The notes under the pieces: generated by a model
What the model was told of the DNA's origin: nothing
What the model saw: only the letters and a program-made list of their open reading frames with translations
Database searches by the model: none
Part shown: positions 1 through 9,205 of the stretch, piece by piece
Layout of the letters: every line of letters starts with the position of its first letter
How positions within the stretch are numbered: position 1 is the first letter of the stretch
Source of the DNA: Neolewinella agarilytica
GTDB taxonomy: Bacteria; Bacteroidota; Bacteroidia; Chitinophagales; Saprospiraceae
Length of the DNA: 64,000 nt
Direction of reading: 5' to 3'
Assembly (NCBI RefSeq): GCF_900110645.1
Contig: NZ_FOFB01000001.1
Location: forward strand, 124,001 to 188,000
Position numbers and translations under genes: made by a program

Positions 1-104
1 GTCGCTCCGCGACGCTTTGAGGTCCCTTAAGCGAGGTAAAGCGGACCTCGAAGCGTCCTGGAAGGACCTTCGAGCGTCCGCGTTACCCGAGCTTGCGATT
101 GTCC
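1..104. repeat. ~100-bp GC-rich dispersed repeat, copy 1
   Basis: This stretch aligns without gaps over about 100 bp, at roughly 88% identity by eye, with 57062-57161. It starts with a small hairpin (GTCGC, 3-nt loop, GCGAC) and carries further short complementary pieces (GGTCC and GGACC). It abuts the stop codon of the enolase-superfamily gene. The left end may lie outside the window. Confidence 0.8.
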
Positions 105-1264
105 TACTGCGCATACTCCCCCACAAAATCCCAATCCGGCGTCACCCCCAAGCCCGGTCTGGTGGGTGCTTCGATGTGACCATCTACCGCCACTATTTTT
201 TCGTTCACCAGATCATACATCATCGGGTTGCCGCCGGAGGAGAATTCGATGATGGCCGCAGAGGAACTGGCGAAGGCTACTGCCACCCCCGCCATAAAAC
301 TGAAGGCCGAGCCCCAGCAATGCGGGGCCAGCTCCAACTGGTAGGCTTCGGCCAGCCCGGCGACCCGCCGGGCCTCGGTAATCCCGCCAATGATGGCGCA
401 ATCGGGCTGGACGACGTCTACGGCCCGGTGCTCAATGAGTTCGCGTACGTTGAAGCGGGTGAACTCGCTCTCCCCCGCCGCAATGGGGGTACAGGTGGAG
501 GCGCGGACTTCCGCCGTACCGATTTTGTTATCCGGAGAGATGGGTTCTTCGAACCAGTAGAGATGGCTATCCTCTACACCCCGGCAAAACTGCTTTGCCT
601 CCGGCACACTGTAGGTACCATGGGCATCGGCCATAATCTTCACCTCAGGGCCAAGGGCCTCGCGGGCGGCGCGGACACGGGCCACGGAGTTGGCCACCGT
701 CTCATCCATCACCCCAACGCGCATTTTCACCGCCTTAAAACCTTTGGAGCAGTAGCCGAGGAGTTGCTCTCCGATATTATCCGCGTCCGCCCAACCGCCA
801 CTGGCGTAGGCTTCCATCCGTGGGCGAAGGGCTCCGCCCAGCAGCTGCACGACGGGCACGTTGAGGTCTTTGCCCAACAGATCCCACAAAGCCATATCGA
901 CGCCGCTCATGGCGGCGACGTGAATACCCCGGTTACCGAGTACGGGAAAGACTCGTCCGCGTTTGATGGCGTAGTGATCGCGGGTTCCGTTATACATCCG
1001 CTCCCAGAGTTCGTTGATGTTGCGGGCGTCACGACCGACCAACATGGGAGCCAGCTCCTTCTCTACGCAGGTAACAATGGAAGAACAGCTGCCGGAGGAA
1101 CCTACGGCGGCTTTACCCTCTCCAAAACCCTGGCGGCCGTCTTCGGTAGTGACAACAACGAGGGTCATATCAAAATCCGTAAGCAATCCGTAATCCGACC
1201 GGTGCTGTTTGGCCTTAGGAATGGGGCAGGAAAGCCAGTAGGCTTCAACTTTGGCGATTATCAT
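104..1264 (-). CDS. Enolase-superfamily (mandelate racemase/muconate lactonizing type) enzyme
   Basis: 386 residues from the ATG at 1264. An upstream in-frame ATG at 1312 would add 16 residues that do not look like the family N-terminus, MIIAKVEAYWLSCPI. Family-typical catalytic positions are visible: Lys180 in VKMR, metal ligands Asp213 (MADAHG), Glu239 or Glu240 (WFEEP) and Glu265 (AAGES), then Asp288 (QPD) and His315 (APHCWG). The last two match the His-Asp dyad of the mandelate racemase subgroup, so the reaction is probably proton abstraction from a hydroxy or sugar acid leading to dehydration or isomerisation. Substrate cannot be read from sequence. The decayed catabolic genes near 50 kb are of the kind that often accompany this family, but they are far away here. 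Confidence 0.9.
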   Translation of the reverse strand: MIIAKVEAYWLSCPIPKAKQHRSDYGLLTDFDMTLVVVTTEDGRQGFGEGKAAVGSSGSCSSIVTCVEKELAPMLVGRDARNINELWERMYNGTRDHYAIKRGRVFPVLGNRGIHVAAMSGVDMALWDLLGKDLNVPVVQLLGGALRPRMEAYASGGWADADNIGEQLLGYCSKGFKAVKMRVGVMDETVANSVARVRAAREALGPEVKIMADAHGTYSVPEAKQFCRGVEDSHLYWFEEPISPDNKIGTAEVRASTCTPIAAGESEFTRFNVRELIEHRAVDVVQPDCAIIGGITEARRVAGLAEAYQLELAPHCWGSAFSFMAGVAVAFASSSAAIIEFSSGGNPMMYDLVNEKIVAVDGHIEAPTRPGLGVTPDWDFVGEYAQ

Positions 1265-1379
1265 GGATGCTAAGGTTTTGTTAAACGCGGAATTTACGGA
1301 TTTGAGCTGCAACCACGCCTAGCGACTTCAGTCATTATGACGAATAATAGCTTCCCTGCCTGAATTCAACGGACAAATT

Positions 1380-2222
1380 ATGAAACACCTCTCCTTATTC
1401 TGTTTATTCCTGATTTCGCTTTCGGGATACGCCCAAACCTTCCTGACCGGAACCATCATTGACGCGAAGAACGGGCAAGCCATCCCCTACGTCAATGTAG
1501 GCCTGGTGGGCAAAAACACGGGTACGGTATCCAACGACAATGGCACTTTCGACTTACGCGTCTCTGCGCGAGATGAGAATGCTGAAATCCGGGTATCTAT
1601 TCTCGGCTATCAGAGTCAATCCTTCACGGTTAAACAGCTCGAGGCCAAACTGGAAGAGAACGCTGCACTCAGGCTTCAGGCCCAGGCCTACAACCTTGAT
1701 GAGATTGTTGTCGTTCCGAAATTCACAAAAACGAAAAGGTTCGGAAACCGGGCTGTATCCACTAACCTTAATGACGGTTTTGCCGGCGACAAACTCGGGC
1801 GTGAAGGAGGCATCGTAGTGAAATTAAAAGAGCGGTACCGCCCGGCAGTTGTCACTAACTTCAGCACTTACATCGTCAAAAACACCTACGATGAAATAAC
1901 CTTCCGCCTCAACTTTTATACCGTAAAGAATGGACTGCCCGACAAGCCGCTCCCCCGGGAAAGCATCATCATTAGCAGCAAGATCGAGAAGGGCGTACTC
2001 AGTGTAGACCTGGAGGAATATGGCATTGTTGTGGAAGATGACTTCGCCGTCACCCTGGAATGGATCAAGGATTTCGGTGAATACGGCAGCCTTCTGTTCG
2101 CTATGCGGCTCTTCACCGGGCCAACCTGTGTATACCGCTATACCAGTCAGGCCAGGTGGGATGCCTACACCGGAATCATCAGTCCCAGCCCCTGCATGAA
2201 CGTTACGGTTGGGTATAAGTGA
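1380..2222 (+). CDS. Secreted protein with carboxypeptidase-regulatory-like N-domain
   Basis: 280 residues with a signal peptide ending SLSGYAQ. Residues ~20-105 form a CarboxypepD_reg-like beta-sandwich (TGTIIDAKNGQAIPYVNVG, then NDNGTFDL and ILGYQSQ), followed by a LDEIVVV segment. This is the module that usually starts TonB-linked receptors, but here no plug or barrel follows. The C-terminal ~170 residues (FGNRAVSTNL..., ending MNVTVGYK) have no domain I recognise. Proteins of this shape are usually periplasmic or outer-membrane associated in Bacteroidota. It stands alone between the enolase-like gene on the other strand and a repeat array. Confidence 0.85.
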   Translation: MKHLSLFCLFLISLSGYAQTFLTGTIIDAKNGQAIPYVNVGLVGKNTGTVSNDNGTFDLRVSARDENAEIRVSILGYQSQSFTVKQLEAKLEENAALRLQAQAYNLDEIVVVPKFTKTKRFGNRAVSTNLNDGFAGDKLGREGGIVVKLKERYRPAVVTNFSTYIVKNTYDEITFRLNFYTVKNGLPDKPLPRESIIISSKIEKGVLSVDLEEYGIVVEDDFAVTLEWIKDFGEYGSLLFAMRLFTGPTCVYRYTSQARWDAYTGIISPSPCMNVTVGYK

Positions 2223-2267
2223 GGTAACCCACCAAAAGGGATTCACTTCGTGGCTGCTGCGCGGTAG

Positions 2268-3004
2268 AATGATAGAATGATAGAATTTTAGAATGAGGCC
2301 GGGGGAGCTGGATTCCTAGGATGAAAAACAGGATTTTTAGGATTAGAAACAGATTTGTTATCCCTCTCTGTGGACCTCCGTAAAATACCTCTCTGTACCT
2401 CTGTGGTAAAAACATCTCCCGTCGCGAAGCGACCAAAATCTGTGGTCCTCTGTGTAAATCTGTGGTTAAAAAAGACGCTGCGAAGAAGCCTCTCCTCGGC
2501 TCTGGAAAGAAAACCATGCCCCATCCAAAAGGGATTAGAATGAAAGAATTTTAGAATGAGGCAGGGGGAGTTGGATTCCTAGGACAACAACCAGGATTCT
2601 TAGGATTAGAAACAGATTCGTTGTCCCCCTCTGTGAACCTCCGTGAAATACCTCTCTGTACCTCTGTGGTAAAAACATCTCCCGTCGCGAAGCGACCAAA
2701 ATCTGTGGTCCTCTGTGTAAATCTGTGGTTAAAAAATAACCGCTGCGAAGCAGCCTCTCCTCTACTGCGGAAAGAAAAACATAATCCACCAAAAGAGATT
2801 AGAATGAAAGAATTTTAGAATGAGGCCGGGGGAGCTGGATTCCTAGGATAACAACCAGGATTCTTAGGATTAGAAACAGATTCGTTGTCCCCCTCTGTGA
2901 ACCTCCGTGAAATACCTCTGTGCACCTCTGTGGTTAAAAAATATCTCCCGTCGCGAAACGGCCAAAATCTGTGGTTAAAAAGCCGCTGCGAAGCAGCCCC
3001 TCCT
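2268..3004. repeat. Three-copy tandem repeat, unit ~264 bp
   Basis: A marker word, GAATTTTAGAATGAGGC, occurs at 2283, 2546 and 2810, giving periods of 263 and 264 bp. Each unit runs through GGATTCCTAGGA, AACAGATT, a CTCTGTG-rich stretch, small 3-nt-loop hairpins (GTCGC-GAA-GCGAC and GCTGC-GAA-GCAGC) and a C-A-rich end. The third unit lacks about 25-30 bp in the middle and ends at the stop of the SGNH hydrolase gene. All six frames of each unit give low-complexity peptides that differ between copies, so I treat the array as non-coding. Confidence 0.85.
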
Positions 3005-3773
3005 ACTCCCAATCCAAAGCCCCGCTCCCCAGCACAAACTCCCCAAAGTTCTTCCCCCAAACCTGATAGGTCAGTCCGGAAGGATGCACCCCATCGCTGA
3101 AGAAGGCCGTGGGGTCTTCGTCCAGGTTCAGTTCTTTGGCCCAGGGCTTAAGGCGAATGATTTCATCATTAAAAACGACCGTCGGGTACTTTTTTGTCAG
3201 CTTACGAATCTCCTTGCCATGCCACTCCACCAGATTACCGATCGTCCATTTTATGAGAGGCGTAAAAGCAGGAAATTCTTTAATGGGCGGGATGTTGGCA
3301 AAAGCAATCGGCGTACCCGGAAAACGCGCCTGCAGGAAGGCAATCATGTAAGCTACGTCTTTCCGGAAGTTCCAGGGCTGGGTCAGCTTAAAAGCATCAT
3401 TTCCTGCGGTTCCAATGACGATCAGGTCGGCCGCTGTTTCCGTAATTTGGGGCAAGACCTCTTCATTGAGCCGGGCTGCCGTATAGCCGCTGCGGGCATA
3501 TATTTTCCAACGCACGCTGCTCTTTAGTTCTTCGGCCAGCACCTGCGCCAGCGCCGCCGTAAAACCTTCCTCTTGTGTTTCCACCCCAACGCCCGCAAAA
3601 GTACTTTCCCCGATGGCCAGTAGCCGAAAGGGCTTCCCCTCCCCCGTTACTCCCTGCGGCCCGGTTGCATCCGGTAGTTTAGGAACAGATGCCAGAATTT
3701 TCTGCCCGTGCCAATACATGATGGGAAGCGTAGGAATCGCCGCCATAAGCCCCAACAGGTATCGTATGTACAT
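3003..3773 (-). CDS. SGNH/GDSL-family hydrolase, membrane-anchored
   Basis: 256 residues. The N-terminal hydrophobic stretch (residues 3-20) looks like a signal anchor. Block I is IGEST with the nucleophile Ser57, block III is GTAGND (Asn125), and block V is DGVHPS with Asp227 and His230. This is a complete SGNH catalytic set, so an esterase or lipase-type hydrolysis outside the cytoplasm is likely. The ATG overlaps the stop of the sulfatase gene by one base (TAATG), so translation is probably coupled. Co-expression with a sulfatase suggests trimming of ester and sulfate groups from a polysaccharide, which is inference. Confidence 0.88.
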   Translation of the reverse strand: MYIRYLLGLMAAIPTLPIMYWHGQKILASVPKLPDATGPQGVTGEGKPFRLLAIGESTFAGVGVETQEEGFTAALAQVLAEELKSSVRWKIYARSGYTAARLNEEVLPQITETAADLIVIGTAGNDAFKLTQPWNFRKDVAYMIAFLQARFPGTPIAFANIPPIKEFPAFTPLIKWTIGNLVEWHGKEIRKLTKKYPTVVFNDEIIRLKPWAKELNLDEDPTAFFSDGVHPSGLTYQVWGKNFGEFVLGSGALDWE

Positions 3774-5602
3774 TATTTCGAATTTAGTAGTTCCAGAGAA
3801 ACATAATAAGCGCCCCGGGTCACCCCTTGTTCATCCGTGATCCAGGTTTGTAAGTCCTGCGGGCCTTTCAGCAGGTAAACCACCTTCGAAATGGCCTCCG
3901 CTCCGGGAGCTACTTCCAATTTTAAGACTTTCTCTCCAACCTTAAGCACGGCATTTTGAGGGTTAATCGTTACGCCCTCTTTATACCCATCTCCGCCCGG
4001 AACGGCCGGCATTGAAGGCACCGTTGCCGCAAACTGGCGCGCCACTCCGGGCGGCCACCGGTACAGATTAATGAGGTATTCGCCCGCTTCCGCTACGTCA
4101 ATGGCCCAGTAGCCGTTGTGGACCTGCCCGGCCCGCACGAGGTTTTGGTTCCAGGGGGAGCCCGTTTCCGTATGCCAGTCGTGTGCCGTAATCAGCGCCG
4201 GATTTTCGGCCGGGTGCCCCACGATTATTCGACTCATCATTGCGCTGTCAATGGCCACCTGACGCCACCAGTCTTCATAGGCTTCGTTCAGTTTCCCCGC
4301 CAGTTCAGGCTGCGTACTGATCAGGTTTTCCCGCTGCCCCGGATCATCCTTCAGCTTATACAATTCTTTACCGTTAATCAGTCGCCAGTCCTGCATCATC
4401 ACGCAGCTTCGCTTTCCTTTTTCCAGAAGTTCCTCACGTTGAGTGTCTACTACGACGATGCGATCATTAAGTTCCGGCTGCTCCCCGTTTTGAATGAGAG
4501 GCAGCAGGCTCTGCCCGTCTAACGGATAATCTACTTCCAGCGGGTGACCCACTATATCCAACAGTGTGGGCAAAATATCGGTGTAGGTCGTCAGCTCATC
4601 GTGAGCGACGGGCGATGGCCCGCCTTTAGGGAAACGCAGAAATAAAGGCACCCGGTGTCCGCCTTCATATTCATCCACTTTTCGGCCGCGCATACCGGCG
4701 TTGTAGCCTTTAGTGACGTGCCGGTCCTTTCCGAGGTTTGCTCCGGAAGAGGTGCCATTGTCGGTCATGAACACGATCAGGGTATTGTCTTCGATGTCTA
4801 AATCACGGAGTTGAGCCCGCAGTCGCCCGATATTATCGTCCACGTTGGCAATCATACCACAAAACCGGGGGTTGGGTATCTCCGTATTATCACGGTAGGG
4901 ATCAACGTATTTATCGGCAATGTGATAGGGCCCGTGTGGGGTATTAGTTACGATATAGGTGAAAAAGGGCTCCCCTTTTTCTACTTTTTCCTTCATGAAA
5001 TCACCGGCTTCTTCAAACCACACATCGGTGCAGTAACCTTCGTATTTTTTGGGCACTCCGTTATGGAAGTAGGTATCGTCAAAGTAGTCGTTCCCCCAGG
5101 CGTCAGGGGTTTGCCCGACACCACCGCCACCGTGGATGAGCACTTCGTCAAAGCCCCGGTCCTGCGGCCGAAAGGGATAATTGTCCCCCAGGTGCCATTT
5201 GCCAAAAATGCCGGTCGCATAGCCAGCGGATTGCAACTCTGAAGCCAGGGTGGTGAACCGGCTGGCCAGCAGGGAACGGCCGCCAATGGTGTGCCAGGCA
5301 CCGGCCCGGTTGCAGTTGACGCCCGACATCAAACCCGCCCGGGTAGGCGCACAAGTGGTGGCCACATGAAAATTAGTGAAGCGTACGCTTTCGTCATGCA
5401 GCGCATCCATCTCTGGTGTGTTGAGCCAGGGGTTTCCGTGAGCTGCGATATCTCCGTAGCCCTGATCGTCCGTCATGATCAAGACGATATTCATCGGTTG
5501 ATCTGAGGCTTTGTCAGAAGAAGAAGAAGAAGAAGAAGAAGAAGGAGGAGTCGAGCAGGCAGCCAGACAAAGTGCCAGTAATAAAGCGGGGATTGATCTC
5601 AT
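3773..5602 (-). CDS. Lipoprotein sulfatase, formylglycine-dependent
   Basis: 609 residues. The signal peptide ends with a lipobox (CLAAC, Cys16), followed by a nine-serine spacer, so this should be a lipidated envelope enzyme. Residues ~37-420 are the sulfatase domain: metal ligands Asp45-Asp46 in MTDDQGYGD and the maturation motif CAPTR with Cys84, the residue oxidised to formylglycine in this family. GTSSGANLGKDRHVTKG supplies further active-site residues. The last ~130 residues form an extra beta-rich domain. The gene is immediately upstream of, and overlaps by one base, an SGNH hydrolase gene. A sequence resembling a -7 box (5607-5614) ends four bases before the ATG, which would give an almost leaderless mRNA. 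No formylglycine-generating enzyme lies in the window. Confidence 0.95.
   Translation of the reverse strand: MRSIPALLLALCLAACSTPPSSSSSSSSSDKASDQPMNIVLIMTDDQGYGDIAAHGNPWLNTPEMDALHDESVRFTNFHVATTCAPTRAGLMSGVNCNRAGAWHTIGGRSLLASRFTTLASELQSAGYATGIFGKWHLGDNYPFRPQDRGFDEVLIHGGGGVGQTPDAWGNDYFDDTYFHNGVPKKYEGYCTDVWFEEAGDFMKEKVEKGEPFFTYIVTNTPHGPYHIADKYVDPYRDNTEIPNPRFCGMIANVDDNIGRLRAQLRDLDIEDNTLIVFMTDNGTSSGANLGKDRHVTKGYNAGMRGRKVDEYEGGHRVPLFLRFPKGGPSPVAHDELTTYTDILPTLLDIVGHPLEVDYPLDGQSLLPLIQNGEQPELNDRIVVVDTQREELLEKGKRSCVMMQDWRLINGKELYKLKDDPGQRENLISTQPELAGKLNEAYEDWWRQVAIDSAMMSRIIVGHPAENPALITAHDWHTETGSPWNQNLVRAGQVHNGYWAIDVAEAGEYLINLYRWPPGVARQFAATVPSMPAVPGGDGYKEGVTINPQNAVLKVGEKVLKLEVAPGAEAISKVVYLLKGPQDLQTWITDEQGVTRGAYYVSLELLNSK
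5514..5545. repeat. Trinucleotide tract encoding nine serines
   Basis: Nine consecutive TCT codons on the minus strand, just after the lipidated cysteine of the sulfatase. Because the unit is 3 bp, slippage would change spacer length without a frameshift. Confidence 0.9.
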
Positions 5603-5640
5603 GCCCGAAATATAGCGTCCGGAAAAATAAGCGGCGCTGA

Positions 5641-5650
5641 CGCAGGTGCA
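5641..5650 (-). repeat. TGCACCTGCG core, copy 1
   Basis: Intergenic, upstream of the sulfatase. On the minus strand: CTT, core, TCA, GCGCC. The 20 bp from the core side are identical to the copies at 36595 and 61551. Confidence 0.85.
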
Positions 5651-5707
5651 AAGAATGTTGTGAGAAGCAAAGTTTGAACCATTACTGGCAGCGACTCTCT
5701 GACGGGA

Positions 5708-6511
5708 TCATCCCCTCATGGCCTCCCCCAATTTTTTCATGTACTGAGCGCTGGTCTCCTTCAGGTATATGCCTAAAGATATGGCGGTTTTATCCAGCAG
5801 GTTAACGTCAAAGAAAACGTAGTCAAAGCCATGCTGTCGCCCGCTGGTGGCCTCCTCCCGTTGGCGAATCAGCAGCTGAAGCTCTGCATCACTGATATTA
5901 TTCTTTCCGCCCACATTTACGTACCCACGAATCCGGCGTTCGGTGTCTTCCAGACCCTTTTTCAGGATCTGCAGACTGTTGGTGGCCTCGGCCAAAATCT
6001 TCCGCTGCAGGTTAATTCCATCCACGGCACGCTTTTTTTCGGCAGCAATTACCTGATCGGTTTTCTCTACGGAATAGTAGTGCTCATCGATGTCCCGGTT
6101 GAACTGCTTTACCGTTGCCAGGTGGAGATCTGCCAGCTCGCGCATCGGCTGAATAATGGTTCTGAATTTGGTTAATTGCAGTTCGTGATACTGCTTCTCT
6201 CCGGAGAGAGTCCCTCTTTGGTGAGGATCATCCACTTCAAGAAAAAGGCGGGTGAGCTTCCCTTTCACTTCATGATCAACCACCCGAAGTTCGCTTAGTA
6301 ATCTTGAAAAAGTGAGGGCTTTTTCATTGAAGGCAGCGACGGAACCCAGCACTTCGTCCAGGGCTTCCGGGCCGTCATCCTGAAAGCGAGGATCGTTCAG
6401 GTCAACGGGTTCGTACTGCGGCGTAGCCGCAGCGGGAGGAGGTGTTTCCTCCCGCTGCGGTGTTTTTTCCGGCTCATCGTTGCTCAGTATGTCGTCGTAG
6501 GGGTTGGGCAT
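5708..6511 (-). CDS. Coiled-coil protein of unknown function
   Basis: 267 residues, no signal peptide or membrane segment. Residues 1-45 are acidic and proline-rich (EETPPPAAATP) and look disordered. Residues ~60-215 are strongly heptad-like and charged, consistent with a long helical hairpin. The end is a short mixed segment (FDYVFFDVNLLDKTAISLG). I recognise no family. The minus-strand sequence TAACTTGC lies just before the ATG. Reading frame, composition and a clean start support a real gene, probably a cytoplasmic structural or regulatory protein. Confidence 0.8.
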   Translation of the reverse strand: MPNPYDDILSNDEPEKTPQREETPPPAAATPQYEPVDLNDPRFQDDGPEALDEVLGSVAAFNEKALTFSRLLSELRVVDHEVKGKLTRLFLEVDDPHQRGTLSGEKQYHELQLTKFRTIIQPMRELADLHLATVKQFNRDIDEHYYSVEKTDQVIAAEKKRAVDGINLQRKILAEATNSLQILKKGLEDTERRIRGYVNVGGKNNISDAELQLLIRQREEATSGRQHGFDYVFFDVNLLDKTAISLGIYLKETSAQYMKKLGEAMRG

Positions 6512-6593
6512 AGTGGCAAGTTAGGACCTGAGATGGAATCCGGCAAAGCCTGCCGGAAAAGTACGGCTGATTAATCCTTCAAACCTTCAGGTA

Positions 6594-9014
6594 TTACTCA
6601 CGATCAAGCAGTTCATCCACAAGAGCCACAATGTCTCTGAGATGATAGCGCACGATACCACGCTTGTAAGCCGGGGAGGCCACCTTAGCCATTTGCCTGA
6701 TCTTTTCCAGTTCAGCCCTGGCGGCCGCGCTGACGTCTGTCCGCTTCTTAGCGTCTTCTTCCATAATGTCCGCCAGTCGCTGTACATGTGCCCGTTGCAG
6801 GTTACGGCGGAAGGCGTCTACCTCTTTGTTTCCCGGTATTTCTGACCAAAGCCCCATTCTGAGGTCAGCCAGCATGTCCGTTAACAAATAGGCTGTCTCC
6901 GGTTCCATCGCTCCATTGTCTATCATGCGCTGAAGCCGGCTGTACCGGAGCAGGTTATTTAGTTGGCGTTCCTGCATCCCACGGATCCGGCTGAGCGTAC
7001 CGTCGGGGCTAATGTTTCTAACAATATTATCCGGCAATAACCATTTTGGGGTGCTGAAGACGTGATTGTTGAGAAAGTCCATCGACTCCTTTTGGACTTC
7101 TTTAGTCGTGGGGGTATACACGAAGCCTGGCTCATCGGTGATTCTACGCTGTTCATAGACACCGCCAACGTTAGTTACTACGTGACCGGCAAAACGGGAC
7201 CAAACGCCCAGTAATTCGCCGTAGAGTTCTTCCAGATCAGCATAGCCTTCTCCGGGAGTAGCGGTCCATTCCGCAAGTTTTGGAGCCACTCGCTTGAGGT
7301 TGGCCAGTGCGTAGGAACTTGCCTTAACCGGGTCATCTCCCACTGACTCCGTTTGAGAACTGGGGTCAAAACTGTTACGGGCGCCAAACAGATAAAACGG
7401 GTCGCCTTTTTTGTCTGCAATCCACTTATCCAGGGTTGCCTTCTCCGCAGCCGCCGAGCTTGCCCCGGGGATATAGCGGTACCCCCAGTTGATGGCATAA
7501 ATATCGTAGGGGCCGAGCATACGGACCCAGCGAACACCTTCATCCCCTGGCTGCGCAACGTAGTTGTAGCGGGTATAATCCATGATGGTGGTTGCCAATC
7601 CCCATTTATTGGTAAAAGTGGCTGAACGCAGCGAATCCACCGGGTAAGCGTAGCTGGCCTTCATGTTGTGGGGCAAACCGAGTGCGTGCCCGATCTCATG
7701 CGAGATAACCCGGCGCATCATTTCCCCGATTTCCTCTTCGGGGGTATCCAGGGTTCTTGCTTTGGGGTTTGCGGCGCCCGTTTCCAGCAAATAGCGGTTA
7801 CGGTAGCTCCGCAGATGGTTGTGGTACCAGATAATATCACTCTCGATGATTTCCCCTGACCTTGGGTCACTAACGCTGGGCCCTACCGCATTTCGGGTGG
7901 TACTTGCTACGTAACGGACGGTGCTGTAGCGGGCATCTTCCGGGCTCCAGTCGGGGTCTTCCTCCGGGCTGGGAGCCCGTTTTGCAATAATAGCGTTTTT
8001 GAATCCTGCAGCCTCAAAGGCTTCCTGCCAGTCTTCTACTCCCTGAATGAAGTAGGGCACGAACTTCTCCGGGGTTGCGGGATCAATGTAGTAGACGATG
8101 GGCTTTACGGGCTCCACCAGTTCACCACGCGCATAGGCAGCCTTATCCTTTGGCACCAGTTGCCAGCGACGAATGAAGGTCTTTTCATCTGACTTTAGCT
8201 TATCACTGCCGTAGTCTACCTGGCTAACGGTAAACCAACCCACACGAGGGTCATACATTCTTGGCTGCATAGGCTTCTCTGGCAATAGGTAAAATGACTG
8301 TGCCATCTGTAAGCTTAGAGTTCCTGTCCGGGAATTGCTCGGTGGCTGCCCTGCATTGAAAGTCATGTCATGCCGAACTTCAATGTTTTCCGGATAACTG
8401 GCCATCCGACTGATGAAGGTGCGCTTTTTATCCAGGTTTTTAACCTTGTAGGTCGTTCTGATTCTGGTTGACAGACCGCTTATTGCCGGTACGTCGGAGA
8501 GGAAAAAGTCGTTCACCTCCACCACTGCTGCCGTAGAGTCCGGATTAAAAGCTTCAATTTTAAAGGCCATCAGAAGTGGCGCGTAGTTATTGTTCTTGAC
8601 GGAGATATAGATCGGAAGGCTATCCGCAGCAACGCTGTTGTACGATTCCGAGGTAAGATGAATCCGATCGTTGACCCGGGCAAAGCGCACCAGCTGCTCG
8701 TTCGTTTTAGAACCTGCGTTGACGTAACCTCCTCCTAATCCGGAAGGGATTTTAGCGATCCGACTCACCAGTAACATATCCCGCTCCAATGTTTCAAAGG
8801 GGATTTCAAAGTAGTACTTCTCCCCTACCCGATGGGTTTTGAAAAGCCCGTCGGTGGATACGGCTTCGGGCGTAATCAGTTCATCATAAGGTTTAAAGGG
8901 GGACTTTTTCTTTTCCTCGCTTTTCTCTTTTTCGGTAGTTGGCTTGGCGGGCTCCTGGCCAAAGCTCCATAAAGAACAAGTAAACAGCAGAAAAAACAGA
9001 CAGGCAGTTCTCAT
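6594..9014 (-). CDS. Secreted zinc-dependent metalloprotease (DUF5117/DUF5118 type)
   Basis: 806 residues with a signal peptide (CSLWSFGQ). A lysine/glutamate-rich linker (residues 22-42) precedes the N-terminal domain that this family carries. The zinc site is HEIGHALGLPHN: His439, Glu440, His443 and His449, i.e. the metzincin-like HExxHxxGxxH arrangement. TIMDYTRYNYVAQ, about 40 residues later, would supply the Met-turn. The C-terminal ~250 residues are helical. Length and layout match the large Bacteroidota family annotated as zinc-dependent metalloprotease. Its natural substrates are not known to me. It is transcribed away from the fasciclin gene. Confidence 0.92.
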   Translation of the reverse strand: MRTACLFFLLFTCSLWSFGQEPAKPTTEKEKSEEKKKSPFKPYDELITPEAVSTDGLFKTHRVGEKYYFEIPFETLERDMLLVSRIAKIPSGLGGGYVNAGSKTNEQLVRFARVNDRIHLTSESYNSVAADSLPIYISVKNNNYAPLLMAFKIEAFNPDSTAAVVEVNDFFLSDVPAISGLSTRIRTTYKVKNLDKKRTFISRMASYPENIEVRHDMTFNAGQPPSNSRTGTLSLQMAQSFYLLPEKPMQPRMYDPRVGWFTVSQVDYGSDKLKSDEKTFIRRWQLVPKDKAAYARGELVEPVKPIVYYIDPATPEKFVPYFIQGVEDWQEAFEAAGFKNAIIAKRAPSPEEDPDWSPEDARYSTVRYVASTTRNAVGPSVSDPRSGEIIESDIIWYHNHLRSYRNRYLLETGAANPKARTLDTPEEEIGEMMRRVISHEIGHALGLPHNMKASYAYPVDSLRSATFTNKWGLATTIMDYTRYNYVAQPGDEGVRWVRMLGPYDIYAINWGYRYIPGASSAAAEKATLDKWIADKKGDPFYLFGARNSFDPSSQTESVGDDPVKASSYALANLKRVAPKLAEWTATPGEGYADLEELYGELLGVWSRFAGHVVTNVGGVYEQRRITDEPGFVYTPTTKEVQKESMDFLNNHVFSTPKWLLPDNIVRNISPDGTLSRIRGMQERQLNNLLRYSRLQRMIDNGAMEPETAYLLTDMLADLRMGLWSEIPGNKEVDAFRRNLQRAHVQRLADIMEEDAKKRTDVSAAARAELEKIRQMAKVASPAYKRGIVRYHLRDIVALVDELLDRE

Positions 9015-9137
9015 TGGGTTGGGTTGTTTTAAAAAATGGGCGGCGTTCGAAAGATTATTAAAAGAAAATCCCGCGCGCGTGTGTATAACGGCGTAAAGCC
9101 TCCTTTGTTAATTCCCCGCCCAATCTGTTTGCATATA

Positions 9138-9169
9138 TTTCATGAACACAATTCGGCAGGCTACGTTTG
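9138..9169 (+). promoter_or_regulatory. Putative Bacteroidota-type promoter for the fasciclin gene
   Basis: TTTC (9138-9141, expected TTTG) and TACGTTTG (9162-9169, consensus TAnnTTTG) are separated by 20 bp. The predicted start of transcription lies about 30 bases before the ATG at 9206. Confidence 0.5.
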
Positions 9170-9205
9170 GAGGAGTAGCATTAGTAATTTTTAAAAACCC
9201 AAACC

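Noticed and set aside
17-1273. Long plus-strand reading frame opposite the enolase-superfamily gene
   Set aside because: The minus frame has complete family motifs; the plus frame has none and reads like the antisense of a GC-biased gene.
2268-3004. CRISPR array
   Set aside because: Units of 264 bp that are similar over their full length, with no short repeat/unique spacer pattern and no cas genes.
2203-3100. Several short reading frames inside the 264-bp tandem repeat
   Set aside because: They change frame and sequence between units and are low-complexity, so they are by-products of the repeat.
3538-3556. Additional copy of the dispersed repeat in the SGNH hydrolase gene
   Set aside because: Only part of the core matches (GCACCTGCGCC) and it is explained by alanine/glutamine codons.
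5514-5545. Phase-variable switch in the sulfatase
   Set aside because: The unit is three bases, so changes would keep the frame; only the spacer length would vary.
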